Positions 17,458 to 32,024 of a stretch of 64,000 nt of DNA are shown here, in pieces. This DNA is from an uncultured bacterium (lineage in GTDB: Bacteria; Cyanobacteriota; Vampirovibrionia; Gastranaerophilales; Gastranaerophilaceae). Numbering within the stretch: the first letter of the stretch is position 1; the number at the start of each line of letters is the position of its first letter. The stretch is taken from the NCBI GenBank assembly GCA_949285255.1, contig CASDXV010000002.1, forward strand, positions 85,758-149,757, written 5' to 3'. The notes beneath the pieces were generated by a model. It searched no databases and was not told the DNA's origin. It saw only the letters and a program-made list of their open reading frames with translations. Both the position numbers and the translations under genes were made by a program.

Positions 17458-18180
17458 TTAATCCCTTATATTAATTGCTTTGTCGTACATATCTCCAACT
17501 GCTTTCATTAGCGTTGTTGAAGCCAGAAGTGAAGTGTTAAGACGCATAATCTCATCTACCGTTGCAAAAATATCAACATTAGAGCGCTCTATACCGTATT
17601 GAGCAATTCTGTTATGGTCTTGTATAAGAACGGTTTCACCCGATTCTTCAGTCGCCGCAAAGCGGTTGTTGCCAACTTCTTTAAGCCCCTCTGGATTTGC
17701 AAACTGTACAAGAGGAATCGTACCGCAGTATGTGCCCTCTCCTGCGGGGTCTTTATAGGTGTAGACTTCCCCGTTAGGTCTTATTTCGGTTTTAACGCTT
17801 GTAGCATCAATTCTTATGCCGCCGCCGACCAAATCACCCGTTGTTGTAACAAGATAACCGTCTTTATTCAGCGTAAAAGAACCGTCACGAGTGTAGTATA
17901 TTTCCCCGCCGACTGATGTAACGGGCATATACCCTGCGCCTTTTATGCCTATATCAAGAGGGTTTTGAGTCAATTGAAAAGACCCTTGAGCATGGTTTGT
18001 GCGAATAGCACCCGAAACATAGCCTTGTTCATCTAAAACATCATCAAAACGCATAGCCTTATAGCCATGGGTATTTGCGTTACCTATGTTTTGAGAGTAA
18101 TATCCGAATTTTTCAAACTGGTGAAGCGTGTTTATCGTGCTTCGCCTCATTATTCCCTGTAAATTATAACCGCTATACAT
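17458..18180 (-). CDS. flgG: Flagellar distal-rod/hook-type protein, FlgG-like
   Basis: FlgE/F/G family: N-terminal NIGNANTHGYKAMRFDD, the central NPLDIGIKGAGYMPV and YYTRDGSFTLNKDGYLVT blocks, GNNRFAATEESG, and a C-terminal helix IFATVDEIMRLNTSLLASTTLMKAVGDMYD. The blocks match FlgG best, though at 240 residues it is a little short. It is four bases downstream of a second, more divergent paralogue, so FlgF and FlgG roles could be swapped. Confidence 0.88.
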   Translation of the reverse strand: MYSGYNLQGIMRRSTINTLHQFEKFGYYSQNIGNANTHGYKAMRFDDVLDEQGYVSGAIRTNHAQGSFQLTQNPLDIGIKGAGYMPVTSVGGEIYYTRDGSFTLNKDGYLVTTTGDLVGGGIRIDATSVKTEIRPNGEVYTYKDPAGEGTYCGTIPLVQFANPEGLKEVGNNRFAATEESGETVLIQDHNRIAQYGIERSNVDIFATVDEIMRLNTSLLASTTLMKAVGDMYDKAINIRD

Positions 18181-18184
18181 TTAT

Positions 18185-18883
18185 CTACGCACTTCCTAAT
18201 TCTTGTATTGCCCTTGAGAGTTTACTGTTTTGCAACATAAAAAGCTGTCTGTTGGCGTCAAAATTTCTTTTAACCGGCACAAGCTCCATAAACTCCTGTT
18301 GCAACGATACGTTTGAATACTCTAAGCACTGCTGCTCAACGCAAGGCTCTGTCACTATAGCACCCTCAGAAGATACAACGGCAATTTTACCGGCATCTGC
18401 CATTTTTCTTGTTTGAGGGTCAAAAATACTTATACTGCCGTCTTTTGAGATTTTTACATCCTTGAGTTCAGCAGGCATAATAGGAAAAACTATGGGCTGA
18501 CCGCCTGCGGATAAGACACTGTGACCCTTGACGCTTAATAAATTTCCGTCCTTATCAAGGTGAAATCTTCCGTCACGAGTAAGCTCAATTGTCCCGTCTT
18601 TATGCAAAAGCTGAAAATAGCCCTTTTCGCTAAGCGCACAGTCAAGGGGGCTTTGTGATACTATAATTCTTCCGACTTGATCATCAACTGCGGTAGATAG
18701 AGCGTGAACTCCTATATACTGGGCAAAAGATGACACAACAGCCTCTTTTCTTTGATATCCTACTTTATCTGAGCCCGTAACATTTTCCGAGCCTATGCCC
18801 ATCATCTCCATACCGAGGTGCATGGCTGAAATTGACATCCCGAGCCCTGACTTGGATAAACTTACACCGCCTTGTAATCTCAT
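18185..18883 (-). CDS. flgF: Divergent flagellar rod protein of the FlgF/FlgG family
   Basis: The family pattern is recognisable: SENVTGSDKVGYQRKE in place of the usual N-A-N-T-x-G-Y motif, SQSPLDCALSEKGYFQLLHKDG, LTRDGRFHLDKDGNLLS, and a C-terminal EFMELVPVKRNFDANRQLFMLQNSKLSRAIQELG helix region like FlgF/FlgG. Length 232. The degenerate N-terminal motif sets it apart from its neighbour. A ribosome site AAAGGAG precedes the ATG. FlgF is the best guess from order and divergence. Confidence 0.8.
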   Translation of the reverse strand: MRLQGGVSLSKSGLGMSISAMHLGMEMMGIGSENVTGSDKVGYQRKEAVVSSFAQYIGVHALSTAVDDQVGRIIVSQSPLDCALSEKGYFQLLHKDGTIELTRDGRFHLDKDGNLLSVKGHSVLSAGGQPIVFPIMPAELKDVKISKDGSISIFDPQTRKMADAGKIAVVSSEGAIVTEPCVEQQCLEYSNVSLQQEFMELVPVKRNFDANRQLFMLQNSKLSRAIQELGSA

Positions 18884-18980
18884 TTTTGAGCTGCTCCTTT
18901 TTTACGTCACGTCGGCAATATATGGGGTTTATACAGGGAAACCTTCAAAAAATACTCTATATGACCCAGATATTTTTTAA

Positions 18981-19949
18981 TTATTTTTTTTCAAAAGTCA
19001 AATTAGAAAAATCTTTATCTATCTTAAAGACAATTTTTATAACCGCATGTGCCATAAGCATAAGCTGAGGAGATATTGCAGATGAGGCAGAAATTTCCGC
19101 ACGGGCTTTTTTAACCGTATCTTTTGGAATTTCCTTTTTTGTTGTTTCAACAATCAAACCCGCTTGAATATTGAGGTCTTGAGATTCTTTCTTTAGAACC
19201 GCAAGCACCTTTTCGCGCGGAAAATCCTCAATACAGTTAATCATAATCTCAACTTTATTATCCTGAGTCATCTCAAGGAGAGCTTTTACATTTGAAAAGT
19301 TCATCGTTTCAATAAGTATAGTGACGCTTTGCGCCTCATCATCAGCGCCTGAAGATGTTTTATCAAAAACATCTATATCAAAATCAAGACTCTCGTCTTT
19401 AGAGTTAAGAGGCAGCCAAGGCAGATATAGAAGAATGAAGTTTTTTAAAGCAGCGGTTGTATCATTTGTTGAAACACTCACAAGACCTAAGGTATTTATT
19501 AAATCTTTTAACTGCTGAGTGTCACTTACTCCCATTTTTGCAGCCTGCGACATAGTCTGCACAAGCTTTTGCAGCGCAGCTTTTGAATTGTCGCTCAACA
19601 GTTGTGCCAGAGCATTGAGGTCAATTTTACCGTTTGATAACATCAATAAAAGCTGCATATTCTGCGCCGTTGTAACGGTATTATTTGCACTAAGCTGCGA
19701 TACAACCTGTGCTACATCTTTTGGCATATTAAGCAGCTCTTTTACATATTTTGCAGTCTGCTCAACTTCCATAGGGGTCATTTTAAGCTCAGGGGAGAGA
19801 GTTTGTTTTTGTGTACTTTGAGCAGTGTTTTGCATGGCAGAATTTGCAAAATCCCCTGAAGTTTTAGGAGTTGTGCGCACATTAACCTGATTGTTAATGA
19901 TATTTGTAATAAGTCTGTTTAAATACCCAGACGGGTTAAAATTATTCAT
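18981..19949 (-). CDS. Unknown flagellar-context protein, possible FliK-like hook-length/export protein
   Basis: A 322-residue protein with no family I can name securely. The N-terminus (1-60) is Asn/Gln/Thr rich and probably disordered, residues 60-160 are helical with LLLMLSNG and LAQLLSDNS repeats, and residues 172-181 hold FILLYLPWLP, reminiscent of a motif in the conserved C-terminal domain of FliK-type proteins. A mixed alpha/beta domain follows (VTILIETMNFSNVKALLEMTQDNKVEIMI), ending in a hydrophobic helix. It sits between deoB and the rod genes on the same strand, which supports a flagellar role by position only. Confidence 0.7.
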   Translation of the reverse strand: MNNFNPSGYLNRLITNIINNQVNVRTTPKTSGDFANSAMQNTAQSTQKQTLSPELKMTPMEVEQTAKYVKELLNMPKDVAQVVSQLSANNTVTTAQNMQLLLMLSNGKIDLNALAQLLSDNSKAALQKLVQTMSQAAKMGVSDTQQLKDLINTLGLVSVSTNDTTAALKNFILLYLPWLPLNSKDESLDFDIDVFDKTSSGADDEAQSVTILIETMNFSNVKALLEMTQDNKVEIMINCIEDFPREKVLAVLKKESQDLNIQAGLIVETTKKEIPKDTVKKARAEISASSAISPQLMLMAHAVIKIVFKIDKDFSNLTFEKK

Positions 19950-19969
19950 TATATGCCTTTAATGATTTT

Positions 19970-21102
19970 TCAGACTATTTCAAGCCATTTTTGTACAATA
20001 TCGCTTACATAGGTAAAAGACGGCAATATACCTATATTTTCGCCTTGCAGATTTTTATTATACACTAAAATCGGCACCATTTCACGCGTGTGGTCAGTAC
20101 CTCGAAAAGTAGGGTCACACCCGTGGTCTGCCGTTATTATAAGTAAATCATCTTCATCAAGCACATCTAAAATATCTTTTAAATAACAATCAATCTGCTC
20201 AATAGCTTCTTTATACCCCTTAGAATCACGTCTGTGCCCAAAGAGCATATCAGTGTCCACAAGATTTGTAAAAATCAAATCCCATTTCTTTTCTTTTAAA
20301 GATTTAAGAGTGGCCTCAAGCCCTTCTTTATTTGAGCCTGTTGGCATTGCTTCACTGACGCCGGAGTTTACAAATATGTCTTTTATTTTGCCTATGGATA
20401 AAACTTTTTTATTGGCGTCTTGAATTTTATTCAATAATGTAGGCTCAGGCGGAGGAACAGAGTAATCATGCCTGAACTTGCCTATTCTTGTAGGCTTGCC
20501 CTCAATCATTTGATAAGGGCGGGCTATTACTCTTGAAACACCCCAAGTTCCCTCATCAAGGATTTTTCTTGCAATTTTGCACCAGTCATACAAGGTCTCA
20601 AGCGGGATTATATCTATATCAACGGCAATTTGAAAAACACTGTCCGCACTTGTGTAGATTATGGGGAATTTTGTTTTTTTGTGTTCATCGTGTAAATCCT
20701 CAATAATTTTTGTGCCAGATGCAGGAATATTACCTAAAATCCCCTTGCATCCGGTTTGTTTAATAAATTCATCGATAATTTCGGGCGGAAATTCTTTATA
20801 AGTTCTAAAAGGATTTTTAAGCACAAGACCCGCTATCTCCCAGTGGCCCGTTGTTGTGTCTTTACCCTTGGATTTCATTTTCATTATGCCGTATTTAGCC
20901 ATCGGTGTATCTGTTTTTTTAACACCTTGGATATCTTTAATGTTACCAAGTCCCAATTTTTCAAAGTTTGGCACATTCAAGCCGCCCTCTTTTTTTGCAA
21001 GGTTGCATAGGGTATTGCAAGTTAAATCATCCCCGTACTCGCAAGCGTCCTCAATAGCGCCTATACCCATAGAATCTATTACAATAATTGCAGCTCTTTT
21101 CA

Positions 21103-21103
<1 letters not shown>
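19970..21103 (-). CDS. deoB: Phosphopentomutase
   Basis: Interconverts (deoxy)ribose 1- and 5-phosphate in nucleoside salvage. Alkaline-phosphatase superfamily metal sites are visible: IVIDSMGIGAIEDA at the N-terminus, the catalytic GKDTTTGHWEIAG segment, DTDMLFGHRRDSKGY, and ITADHGCDPTFRGTDHTREMVPILVY. Length 377 fits bacterial DeoB. Its ATG overlaps the stop of the upstream decarboxylase gene (TAATG), so the two are co-translated. The flagellar-context gene follows after 20 bases. Confidence 0.96.
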
Positions 21104-25211
<4,108 letters not shown>

Positions 25212-25220
25212 ATACTTCAT

Positions 25221-25247
25221 GGGGCTTGATAAATCAAGCCCCTTTTT
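25221..25247 (+). terminator. Intrinsic terminator after ligA-SIMPL
   Basis: Perfect 9-bp stem GGGGCTTGA/TCAAGCCCC with a TAAA loop, followed by TTTTT. It begins 10 bases after the SIMPL stop codon. Confidence 0.9.
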
Positions 25248-25407
25248 AAATTAAAAACCCCTTGCTTTTTTATGAAATTAATGCTATTTTATCAGTGTAG
25301 TTGTTAAGCGATTAGATAACCTTACAGAGAATGGGTTTTACGGTTTAGCTTAATGATTTGGATGTTAGTTGAAGTGAAGTTTAGCTTTTTAGCATTTTAG
25401 GCATTTC

Positions 25408-28400
25408 GTGAAGTATATATTCAACAATAAATATTTAAAAGATAACTCTAAACCCGGCAGCTGGCGCCGAGGATACGAGTATTTTCAAAAAGGACAGGTA
25501 GAAGAAATCTCCCTTAAAGACTCAACCGTAACGGGAAAAATCAAGGGTAACTACAAGTCATACTATGAAACATCCATAAAATTCAACAAAACAAGCGCCA
25601 AACCCTCCTGCACCTGCCCGCTTGATGAACCTTGGTGCAAACACGCGGTTGCGCTTGGTCTTAGCGCACTTAAAGACCACCTTTGGGATGAATTTTTATA
25701 CGAAAAGCACGACATAACACCTGTTTTTGAAGATGAAGATTTGCCGATGTGCGAAAACCCTCAGGGCGGATATATTTTCCACTTTAACCCCAAAAGAAGG
25801 CAAAATTTCTTCTCCATTCTTGTTATGGACAGAAACACAAAAAGGGTTATAAGGGATTTAGAGGGCATATTTAAAGCCGTTCTTGAAGCACAAAAAAACG
25901 ACCCTAATTTTCAGCTGAATAACGCTCAAAAACTTGAGGCTATGATGTTTAAGATGCTCCTTAAACAGTCAAGGCTGGATAAAAAATCAGGCTGGTACGA
26001 TGTTCAGATAAACAAATTTGATGAGTTCTTTAAAATGCTCTCCAAAATGGAAGATGTAATTGACGCAAAAACTCACAAAAAAATAAGATTTGACAATGAA
26101 ACCTGGAAACTCTGCCTTGCGGTAAATATTTCATATGTAGGTAATGTTCTTTTATCCCTATACTGGGAAAGACCTGACGGAAGCGAAGTTTACCCCTTTG
26201 AAGAAATTCGCTATTTCTCAAGACAACTTAAATGGGGCAGATATAAGGATGTAATTTTTCAAACCGACGCTCAGGTGTCAATTTTGCCCCAGTATTTAAC
26301 AAAAGCATCTTTTACGGACATTAAAGACGCTGAGGGCGGAAAGTTTATATACGAAGAATTGCCCAAATTAAGAAAAATGATGAGCGTATATTTAAGCGAA
26401 GAGATGGAAAAGCTCGCATTTGAAAAGCGCCCTCCAAAGTGCATAGTAGAGTTAAGTATTGACTATGACCTCTCTCTTAAAGCGTCTTTAGACTTTGAAT
26501 ACGACGGAGTAAGAGTTCCTTATTCAAAAACTCCAAAATCACCCTATGTCACAATCAAACAGCCCGAGAAAGATTTGCTCTACTGGGTTAAAAGGGATAT
26601 GCAATTTGAAGAAAGAGCCTATCAAATGCTTCTTGCATGCCGCTTTGCACCTATGCAGACAAATAACCTCGCACTTGAAAAAGAATATGCCATAGATTTT
26701 TATAACTACTACATAAATAAAGCGGGTGAGGGCTGGGAGTTTATCGAAAAAGACGACATGAGCCTTTATAAGCTCAATAACAAAGGTTTTGAACTTAAAG
26801 CAACAATTGACTTTATAGAAGAAACAACCGATAAATTTGAAATCGAGCTCCATGGCGAAGTTGACGGAGAGATAATCGAATTTGAAAAAATTCAAGACTT
26901 AGTCTATGAGGGTGCAAAATACTACAACACCAAAGGCAAAGGGCAAGCTGCAATTCCTGCGGACGATATTTTATCTTTGCTAAAATCTTTTAACACATAT
27001 GACGTTTACAAAAACGAAGAAGATAAATTCATTGTTAAAACATACCGTGCAGGCGTGGTTTCGGAAATGGAATCGATGGGCGTCAAGCTCAAAATGTCAA
27101 GGAAGTTCTCCAAGTTTTGGAAAGAAATTTCAACTTTTTCAAACATGGAAAATACTCCCCTGCCAAAAGCTACCGTTGCAACGCTTCGTGAGTACCAAAC
27201 AAAAGGCTACAGCTGGCTTTGGTTCTTGTATAAATACGGCTTAAACGGCATTTTGGCAGACGATATGGGTCTTGGTAAAACGCTTCAGACACTTACACTT
27301 TTACAGAAAGCAAAAGAAAAAGACGGTAAAGAGCCGACTTTGGTTATTTGTCCGACATCTGTTGTCTTTAACTGGGAAAATGAAATAGAAAAATTTGCCC
27401 CAAATTTAAAATTCCTTGTACTATCAGGAATTGAAAGAAAAACGCAATTTAAAAATATTCCAAAATACGATGTTATAATTACCTCTTACGCGCTTGTAAG
27501 AAGAGATATCGAGCAGCTTAAAAAATACGAGTTTCGCTATGTAATTTTAGATGAATCTCAAAACATCAAAAACGCAACCTCGCAAACTTCAAAAGCCGTA
27601 AAAGAGCTAAACGCCAAACACAAACTGGCACTTAGCGGTACGCCGATTGAAAACAGACTGGAAGAACTCTGGAGTGTTTTTGACTTTCTTATGCCCGGTT
27701 TTCTTTTTGATGCAAATGAATTTAACTACAGATACGTTAATCCTATCGTTGAAAAAGGCGACAAAGCGGTTGAAAGACGACTTAAAGGGCAGATATTCCC
27801 GTTCATTCTGCGCCGTATGAAAAGAGATGTTGCAAAAGATTTGCCTGATAAAATCGAATCGGTTGCATACTGTGAACTTACACCCGAGCAAAAAGACTTG
27901 TACTTACAGGTTCTTGACTCTACAAAAGAAGAATTGTTTAAATCAATTGAAACAGTGGGACTTGAAAAGTCCAGAATGTCTATTTTCTCTGCACTTCTGC
28001 GCTTAAGACAAATCTGCTGCCACCCGAGGTTATACGACAAAGAGGGTACTTTGGGCATAAATGAATCGGGCAAATTTGAACATTTACAGGAAATGCTCGA
28101 AGAAATTATCTCAGAAGGCCATAGGATACTGCTTTTCAGCCAGTTTGTCGGTATGCTTGATATTATTAAACAGTGGCTTGAAACAAAAGGAATCAAGCAC
28201 GAATACTTATCAGGCGCTACAAAAAATCGTCAGGAAGTTGTTGAGCGCTTCAACACTGACCCGACTATTCCTATTTTCCTTGTATCACTCAAAGCAGGCG
28301 GTACGGGACTTAACCTTACGGGTGCTGATTATGTTATTCACTATGACCCATGGTGGAACCCCGCTGTTGAAGACCAAGCAACAGACAGGGCGTATCGTAT

Positions 28401-28575
28401 CGGTCAGACAAAGAAAGTTTTTGTATACCGCTTAATTACAAAAGGCACTGTAGAAGAAAAAATCCAAAGACTCAAGTCCAAAAAACGCTCGCTTGTGGAT
28501 AGTGTTATTTCAATTGACAGAAACATTGCAAAAACACTTACATATCAAGATATCAAAGATATCTTCAGTGTTTAG
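25408..28575 (+). CDS. SWIM zinc-finger SNF2/RapA-type helicase
   Basis: A 1055-residue Swi2/Snf2 ATPase. N-terminal SWIM motif CxCPLDEPWCKH with Cys68, Cys70, Cys77 and His79, a middle SNF2-associated region (about 100-570), then helicase lobes: ADDMGLGKT (Walker A, near residue 618), the Walker B variant LDESQ, SGTPIENRLEELWS, and C-terminal SLKAGGTGLNLTGADYVIHYDPWWNPAVEDQATDRAYRIGQ. GTG start; no obvious ribosome site. Likely remodels transcription or repair complexes. Its stop interlocks with that of dnaE (TTAG, four-base overlap). The 160 bases before it hold only an AT-rich leader in which I see nothing else. Confidence 0.93.
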   Translation: MKYIFNNKYLKDNSKPGSWRRGYEYFQKGQVEEISLKDSTVTGKIKGNYKSYYETSIKFNKTSAKPSCTCPLDEPWCKHAVALGLSALKDHLWDEFLYEKHDITPVFEDEDLPMCENPQGGYIFHFNPKRRQNFFSILVMDRNTKRVIRDLEGIFKAVLEAQKNDPNFQLNNAQKLEAMMFKMLLKQSRLDKKSGWYDVQINKFDEFFKMLSKMEDVIDAKTHKKIRFDNETWKLCLAVNISYVGNVLLSLYWERPDGSEVYPFEEIRYFSRQLKWGRYKDVIFQTDAQVSILPQYLTKASFTDIKDAEGGKFIYEELPKLRKMMSVYLSEEMEKLAFEKRPPKCIVELSIDYDLSLKASLDFEYDGVRVPYSKTPKSPYVTIKQPEKDLLYWVKRDMQFEERAYQMLLACRFAPMQTNNLALEKEYAIDFYNYYINKAGEGWEFIEKDDMSLYKLNNKGFELKATIDFIEETTDKFEIELHGEVDGEIIEFEKIQDLVYEGAKYYNTKGKGQAAIPADDILSLLKSFNTYDVYKNEEDKFIVKTYRAGVVSEMESMGVKLKMSRKFSKFWKEISTFSNMENTPLPKATVATLREYQTKGYSWLWFLYKYGLNGILADDMGLGKTLQTLTLLQKAKEKDGKEPTLVICPTSVVFNWENEIEKFAPNLKFLVLSGIERKTQFKNIPKYDVIITSYALVRRDIEQLKKYEFRYVILDESQNIKNATSQTSKAVKELNAKHKLALSGTPIENRLEELWSVFDFLMPGFLFDANEFNYRYVNPIVEKGDKAVERRLKGQIFPFILRRMKRDVAKDLPDKIESVAYCELTPEQKDLYLQVLDSTKEELFKSIETVGLEKSRMSIFSALLRLRQICCHPRLYDKEGTLGINESGKFEHLQEMLEEIISEGHRILLFSQFVGMLDIIKQWLETKGIKHEYLSGATKNRQEVVERFNTDPTIPIFLVSLKAGGTGLNLTGADYVIHYDPWWNPAVEDQATDRAYRIGQTKKVFVYRLITKGTVEEKIQRLKSKKRSLVDSVISIDRNIAKTLTYQDIKDIFSV

Positions 28576-31500
28576 CCAAGAGCGCTTACTTCAAGCTCAA
28601 GCTTGTCTTTAAATGCACGTTTTAAGTCATCTTCAAGCTGCGGGTCATTTTTTACCCAGAGATTTGAACTTGTTAACATCTGAACACGCTCATCATCGTC
28701 TGCAAAGTCAATAACCACAGGGTCATCGCCTTTATATTTTGCAAGAACTTCTTTAAGGTAAATATTTTCTTCAAATGCCAAATCTTTAATATATTTAATG
28801 GTAACAAGATTTATGCCGCCTATGGGCTTGATGTCTTGAACAATTAAATTCACCTGCTCTTCGCGGTTTTGAATTTTTGCTTTTATAATAACTCTTTCTT
28901 CAGAGTTCATATAATGTCCGCAGCTCTCAACTGTTTTTGGAAAAGCTACAACTTCCATTCTGCCCGTTAAATCTTCTATTATTCCTGTTTTTAAAAACTT
29001 AGAAGGGTCTTTGCGGGTTGGCTTTTGTACAACTTGAGAGAGCAAACCGCAGATTGTCACCCCTTTATCATTTTCAGGGTTTTCTAAAATGTCGCTTACC
29101 GTGTCTGTTGTAAGGTATTTAAGAGTATCTCTGATTGATGAAAGCGGGTGAGATGTTACGTATATTCCCAAAAGTTCCTTTTCAAACTGTTGAATTTCAG
29201 AATCGGAAAACTCATCGTCAGATGAGCCCAAAAGCTCAAATGTAGGAATATTAAGCTCTTGCGCCTCCTCGCCAAGAGAGGCAAACAAGCTTACCTGTCC
29301 TGTGCTTTGAGCTTTTTTGTCCTTATGGACATACTCTACAACATTATCAATATTATCTAAAAGCTGTTTTCTGCTTTTTTCAAGGGTAACAAATGCCCCC
29401 GCTTTTATTAAACTTTCTAAAGTTTTCTTGTTTAAGCATTTACTGTCAACTCTTGAACAGAAGTCAAAAAAGCTTTCAAACTCTTTGTTTTGGCGCTCTT
29501 TTTCAATTTCATCAATAACCGCGCCGCCCACGTTTTTAATTGAAGCAAGTCCGAAGCGGATATTGTCCCCGTCAGGGAAAAATTGAGAAGAAGATTTGTT
29601 TATATCAGGCGGTAAAACCTTGATACCTAAAGCCTGACACTGCAAGATGTACTGTTGAGTTTTATCCTGATTATCCGCTTGAGAAGTCAAAATTGAGCAC
29701 ATATACTCAACAGGATAATGCGCCTTTAGATAAGCAGTCTGATATGCAACAAAAGCGTAAGCTGCACTGTGACTTCTGTTAAAACAGTACTTTGCAAAGC
29801 TTTCTATCTGTTCAAATAGAGCCGCAGCATCAGCGTTTGACATGCCGTTTTTTGCGGCACCCTCAATGAAAATGCCTTTTTGTTTTGCCATTTCATCGAG
29901 TTTTTTCTTACCCATCATACGACGCACCATATCCGCACCGCCAAGCGTATAGCCTGCAAGCGTCTGGAATATCTGCATAATTTGCTCTTGATAAACAATT
30001 GTGCCGTATGTGTCTTTTAGAATTTTTTCCAAAAGCGGATGAGCGTATTCGATTTTTTGTCTGCCGTGTTTTCTGTCTACAAAGTCTTTTACCATGCCCG
30101 ATTCAAGAGGCCCCGGACGAAAGAGCGCAACCAAAGCGCCTAAGTCTTCAAATACTGTCGGTTTTAAATCTTTTACAAGTTTTTTCATACCGCCTGATTC
30201 AAGCTGGAACACACCGTCTGTATCCCCTCTTTTTAAAAGGTCAAAAGTTTTAGGGTCATCCAGAGGTATTTTATTTATATCAAGGTCAATCCCATGGCGC
30301 ATTTTAATAAGGTCAAGAGTATCTCTGATAATAGTCAGAGTTTCAAGTCCCAGAAAGTCCATTTTTAAAAGCCCGAGTTTTTCAATGTGCACCATAGGGT
30401 ACTGAGTAGTTGTAGCTTTTTCTTTTGAAAGCGCTATAGGTATAATCTCATCAAGCGGTTTGTGCGAGATAATAACACCCGCTGCGTGCGTTCCCACCTG
30501 GTTTTTAAGCCCCTCAAGGTGGCGAGCTTCATCTACCAGACGGCGCACCATATCATTTTCATCACAGAGTTTTTTAAGCTCCATACCGTCTTTTAGAGCA
30601 TCATCAAGTTTTGTCCCCGGTGCAGAGGGTATCATGCCCGCCCATTTGTTAGAATCTGAAAAAGGTATGTCATAAACCCTGCAAACTGCTTTAAGTGCAG
30701 CCTTTGCAGCAAGCGTACCAAATGTAATAATCTGACAAACGTGGTCTTCGCCGTATTTTTGAGTAACATAATCTATTACCTCACCTCTACGGCGTTTGCA
30801 AAAGTCAATATCGACATCGGGCATCGATATACGTTCGGGATTCAAAAACCTCTCAAACAACAGATGATGTCTTATCGGGTCAAGTTCCGTTATACCAAGG
30901 ACATAAGCTACAATACTTCCCGCCGCAGAACCACGACCGGGGCCTGTAGGAACACCGTGTTCTTTTGCCCAGTTTATAAAATCCCAAGTAATAAGGAAGT
31001 ACGCAGGGAAGCCCATTTTCTCAATGACACCACGTTCATATTCGTAGCGCTCTTCTATTTCTTTAGGGTAATTTTCCCCGTATCTTTTCTTTAGCCCCTC
31101 ACGGCACAAATAATCAAAATAAGAGCTTATAGTATATCCCTCAGGCACAGGGTATGAGGGCAAATGTGACTTGCCAAGCTCAATATGAACATCGCACTTA
31201 TCGGCTATTTCTACCGTTGTTTCAATACAAGAGTTAAATGTTTCTTCATCCATCCACTCAAAAGAGCGTCTTAGCTCTTCTACCGTTTTTACATAAAACT
31301 CGTTATTTGAAAATTTAAACCTGTTTGTGTCAGACTTTGAAGACTTTGTCTGCTCGCACAAAAGCGTATCATGCCAGAGGGCGTCTTGAGCGCGAAGATA
31401 GTGAGAGTCATTTGTAATTACCATCTTCAAGTTAAGCTCTTTAGCTATTTCAATAAGCTTCGGGTTAGAATCTTTCTGCTCTTGCAGACCGTGGTCTTGA

Positions 31501-32018
31501 AGCTCTATATAGAAATCTTCACCGAATAAATTTTTATACCACTTTGCTTTCTCAAGGGCTTTTTGCTCGTTACCGTCCAGTATATTTCTTGCTACTTCAC
31601 CTTGAATACAAGCACTCAGGCAAATAAGACCCGATGAGTACTTCTCAAGTATCTCATGGTTAATCCTTGGTTTATAGTAATACCCTTGAGTCGAGGCTAT
31701 TGAATCAAGTTTGACAAGGTTTTGATACCCTTGATTGTCTTTTGCCAACAACACAAGGTGGTAGAGGGTCTTTTTGGTACTTTTATCCTCTATTACATCC
31801 CCCTCGCAAATGTAGAACTCACAGCCTATAAGAGGTTTAACCTCGGGGCATTCTTTTGCATTTAAAACCATATCAATAACGCCAAACATCACACCGTGGT
31901 CTGTTATTGCAACTGCGGGCATGTCATTTTCCTTGGCAAAGTTAAATAAATCTTTTACCTTAATTGCCCCGTCCAGTAGTGAATATTCCGTGTGTAAATG
32001 CAAAGGAACGTATTTCAT
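28572..32018 (-). CDS. dnaE: DNA polymerase III alpha subunit
   Basis: Replicative polymerase. Seen: the N-terminal PHP domain (LHLHTEYSLLDGA...AITDHGVM), the catalytic PDVDIDF block near residue 398, GRGSAAGSIVAYVLGIT, a helix-hairpin-helix region, and a C-terminal OB fold (GVTICGLLSQVVQKPTRKD). The 1148 residues fit DnaE rather than PolC. The start is the ATG just before LHLHTEYS, with extended -10 TGCTAAATT six bases upstream and no ribosome site. Confidence 0.97.
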   Translation of the reverse strand: MKYVPLHLHTEYSLLDGAIKVKDLFNFAKENDMPAVAITDHGVMFGVIDMVLNAKECPEVKPLIGCEFYICEGDVIEDKSTKKTLYHLVLLAKDNQGYQNLVKLDSIASTQGYYYKPRINHEILEKYSSGLICLSACIQGEVARNILDGNEQKALEKAKWYKNLFGEDFYIELQDHGLQEQKDSNPKLIEIAKELNLKMVITNDSHYLRAQDALWHDTLLCEQTKSSKSDTNRFKFSNNEFYVKTVEELRRSFEWMDEETFNSCIETTVEIADKCDVHIELGKSHLPSYPVPEGYTISSYFDYLCREGLKKRYGENYPKEIEERYEYERGVIEKMGFPAYFLITWDFINWAKEHGVPTGPGRGSAAGSIVAYVLGITELDPIRHHLLFERFLNPERISMPDVDIDFCKRRRGEVIDYVTQKYGEDHVCQIITFGTLAAKAALKAVCRVYDIPFSDSNKWAGMIPSAPGTKLDDALKDGMELKKLCDENDMVRRLVDEARHLEGLKNQVGTHAAGVIISHKPLDEIIPIALSKEKATTTQYPMVHIEKLGLLKMDFLGLETLTIIRDTLDLIKMRHGIDLDINKIPLDDPKTFDLLKRGDTDGVFQLESGGMKKLVKDLKPTVFEDLGALVALFRPGPLESGMVKDFVDRKHGRQKIEYAHPLLEKILKDTYGTIVYQEQIMQIFQTLAGYTLGGADMVRRMMGKKKLDEMAKQKGIFIEGAAKNGMSNADAAALFEQIESFAKYCFNRSHSAAYAFVAYQTAYLKAHYPVEYMCSILTSQADNQDKTQQYILQCQALGIKVLPPDINKSSSQFFPDGDNIRFGLASIKNVGGAVIDEIEKERQNKEFESFFDFCSRVDSKCLNKKTLESLIKAGAFVTLEKSRKQLLDNIDNVVEYVHKDKKAQSTGQVSLFASLGEEAQELNIPTFELLGSSDDEFSDSEIQQFEKELLGIYVTSHPLSSIRDTLKYLTTDTVSDILENPENDKGVTICGLLSQVVQKPTRKDPSKFLKTGIIEDLTGRMEVVAFPKTVESCGHYMNSEERVIIKAKIQNREEQVNLIVQDIKPIGGINLVTIKYIKDLAFEENIYLKEVLAKYKGDDPVVIDFADDDERVQMLTSSNLWVKNDPQLEDDLKRAFKDKLELEVSALG

Positions 32019-32024
32019 ATTAAC

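Noticed and set aside
18884..18980. Sigma-28 flagellar promoter (TAAA ... GCCGACGT) before flgF
   Set aside because: The spacing between elements is 11 rather than about 15 bases, and the -10 matches only partly.
16647..19949. Type III secretion rather than flagellar assignment
   Set aside because: FlgB, FlgC and FlgG-type rod proteins are specific to flagella; injectisomes lack them.
27726..28196. Antisense open frame opposite the SNF2 gene (about 156 codons)
   Set aside because: Shadow of the helicase core; Ser/Ile-rich composition, no start signals.
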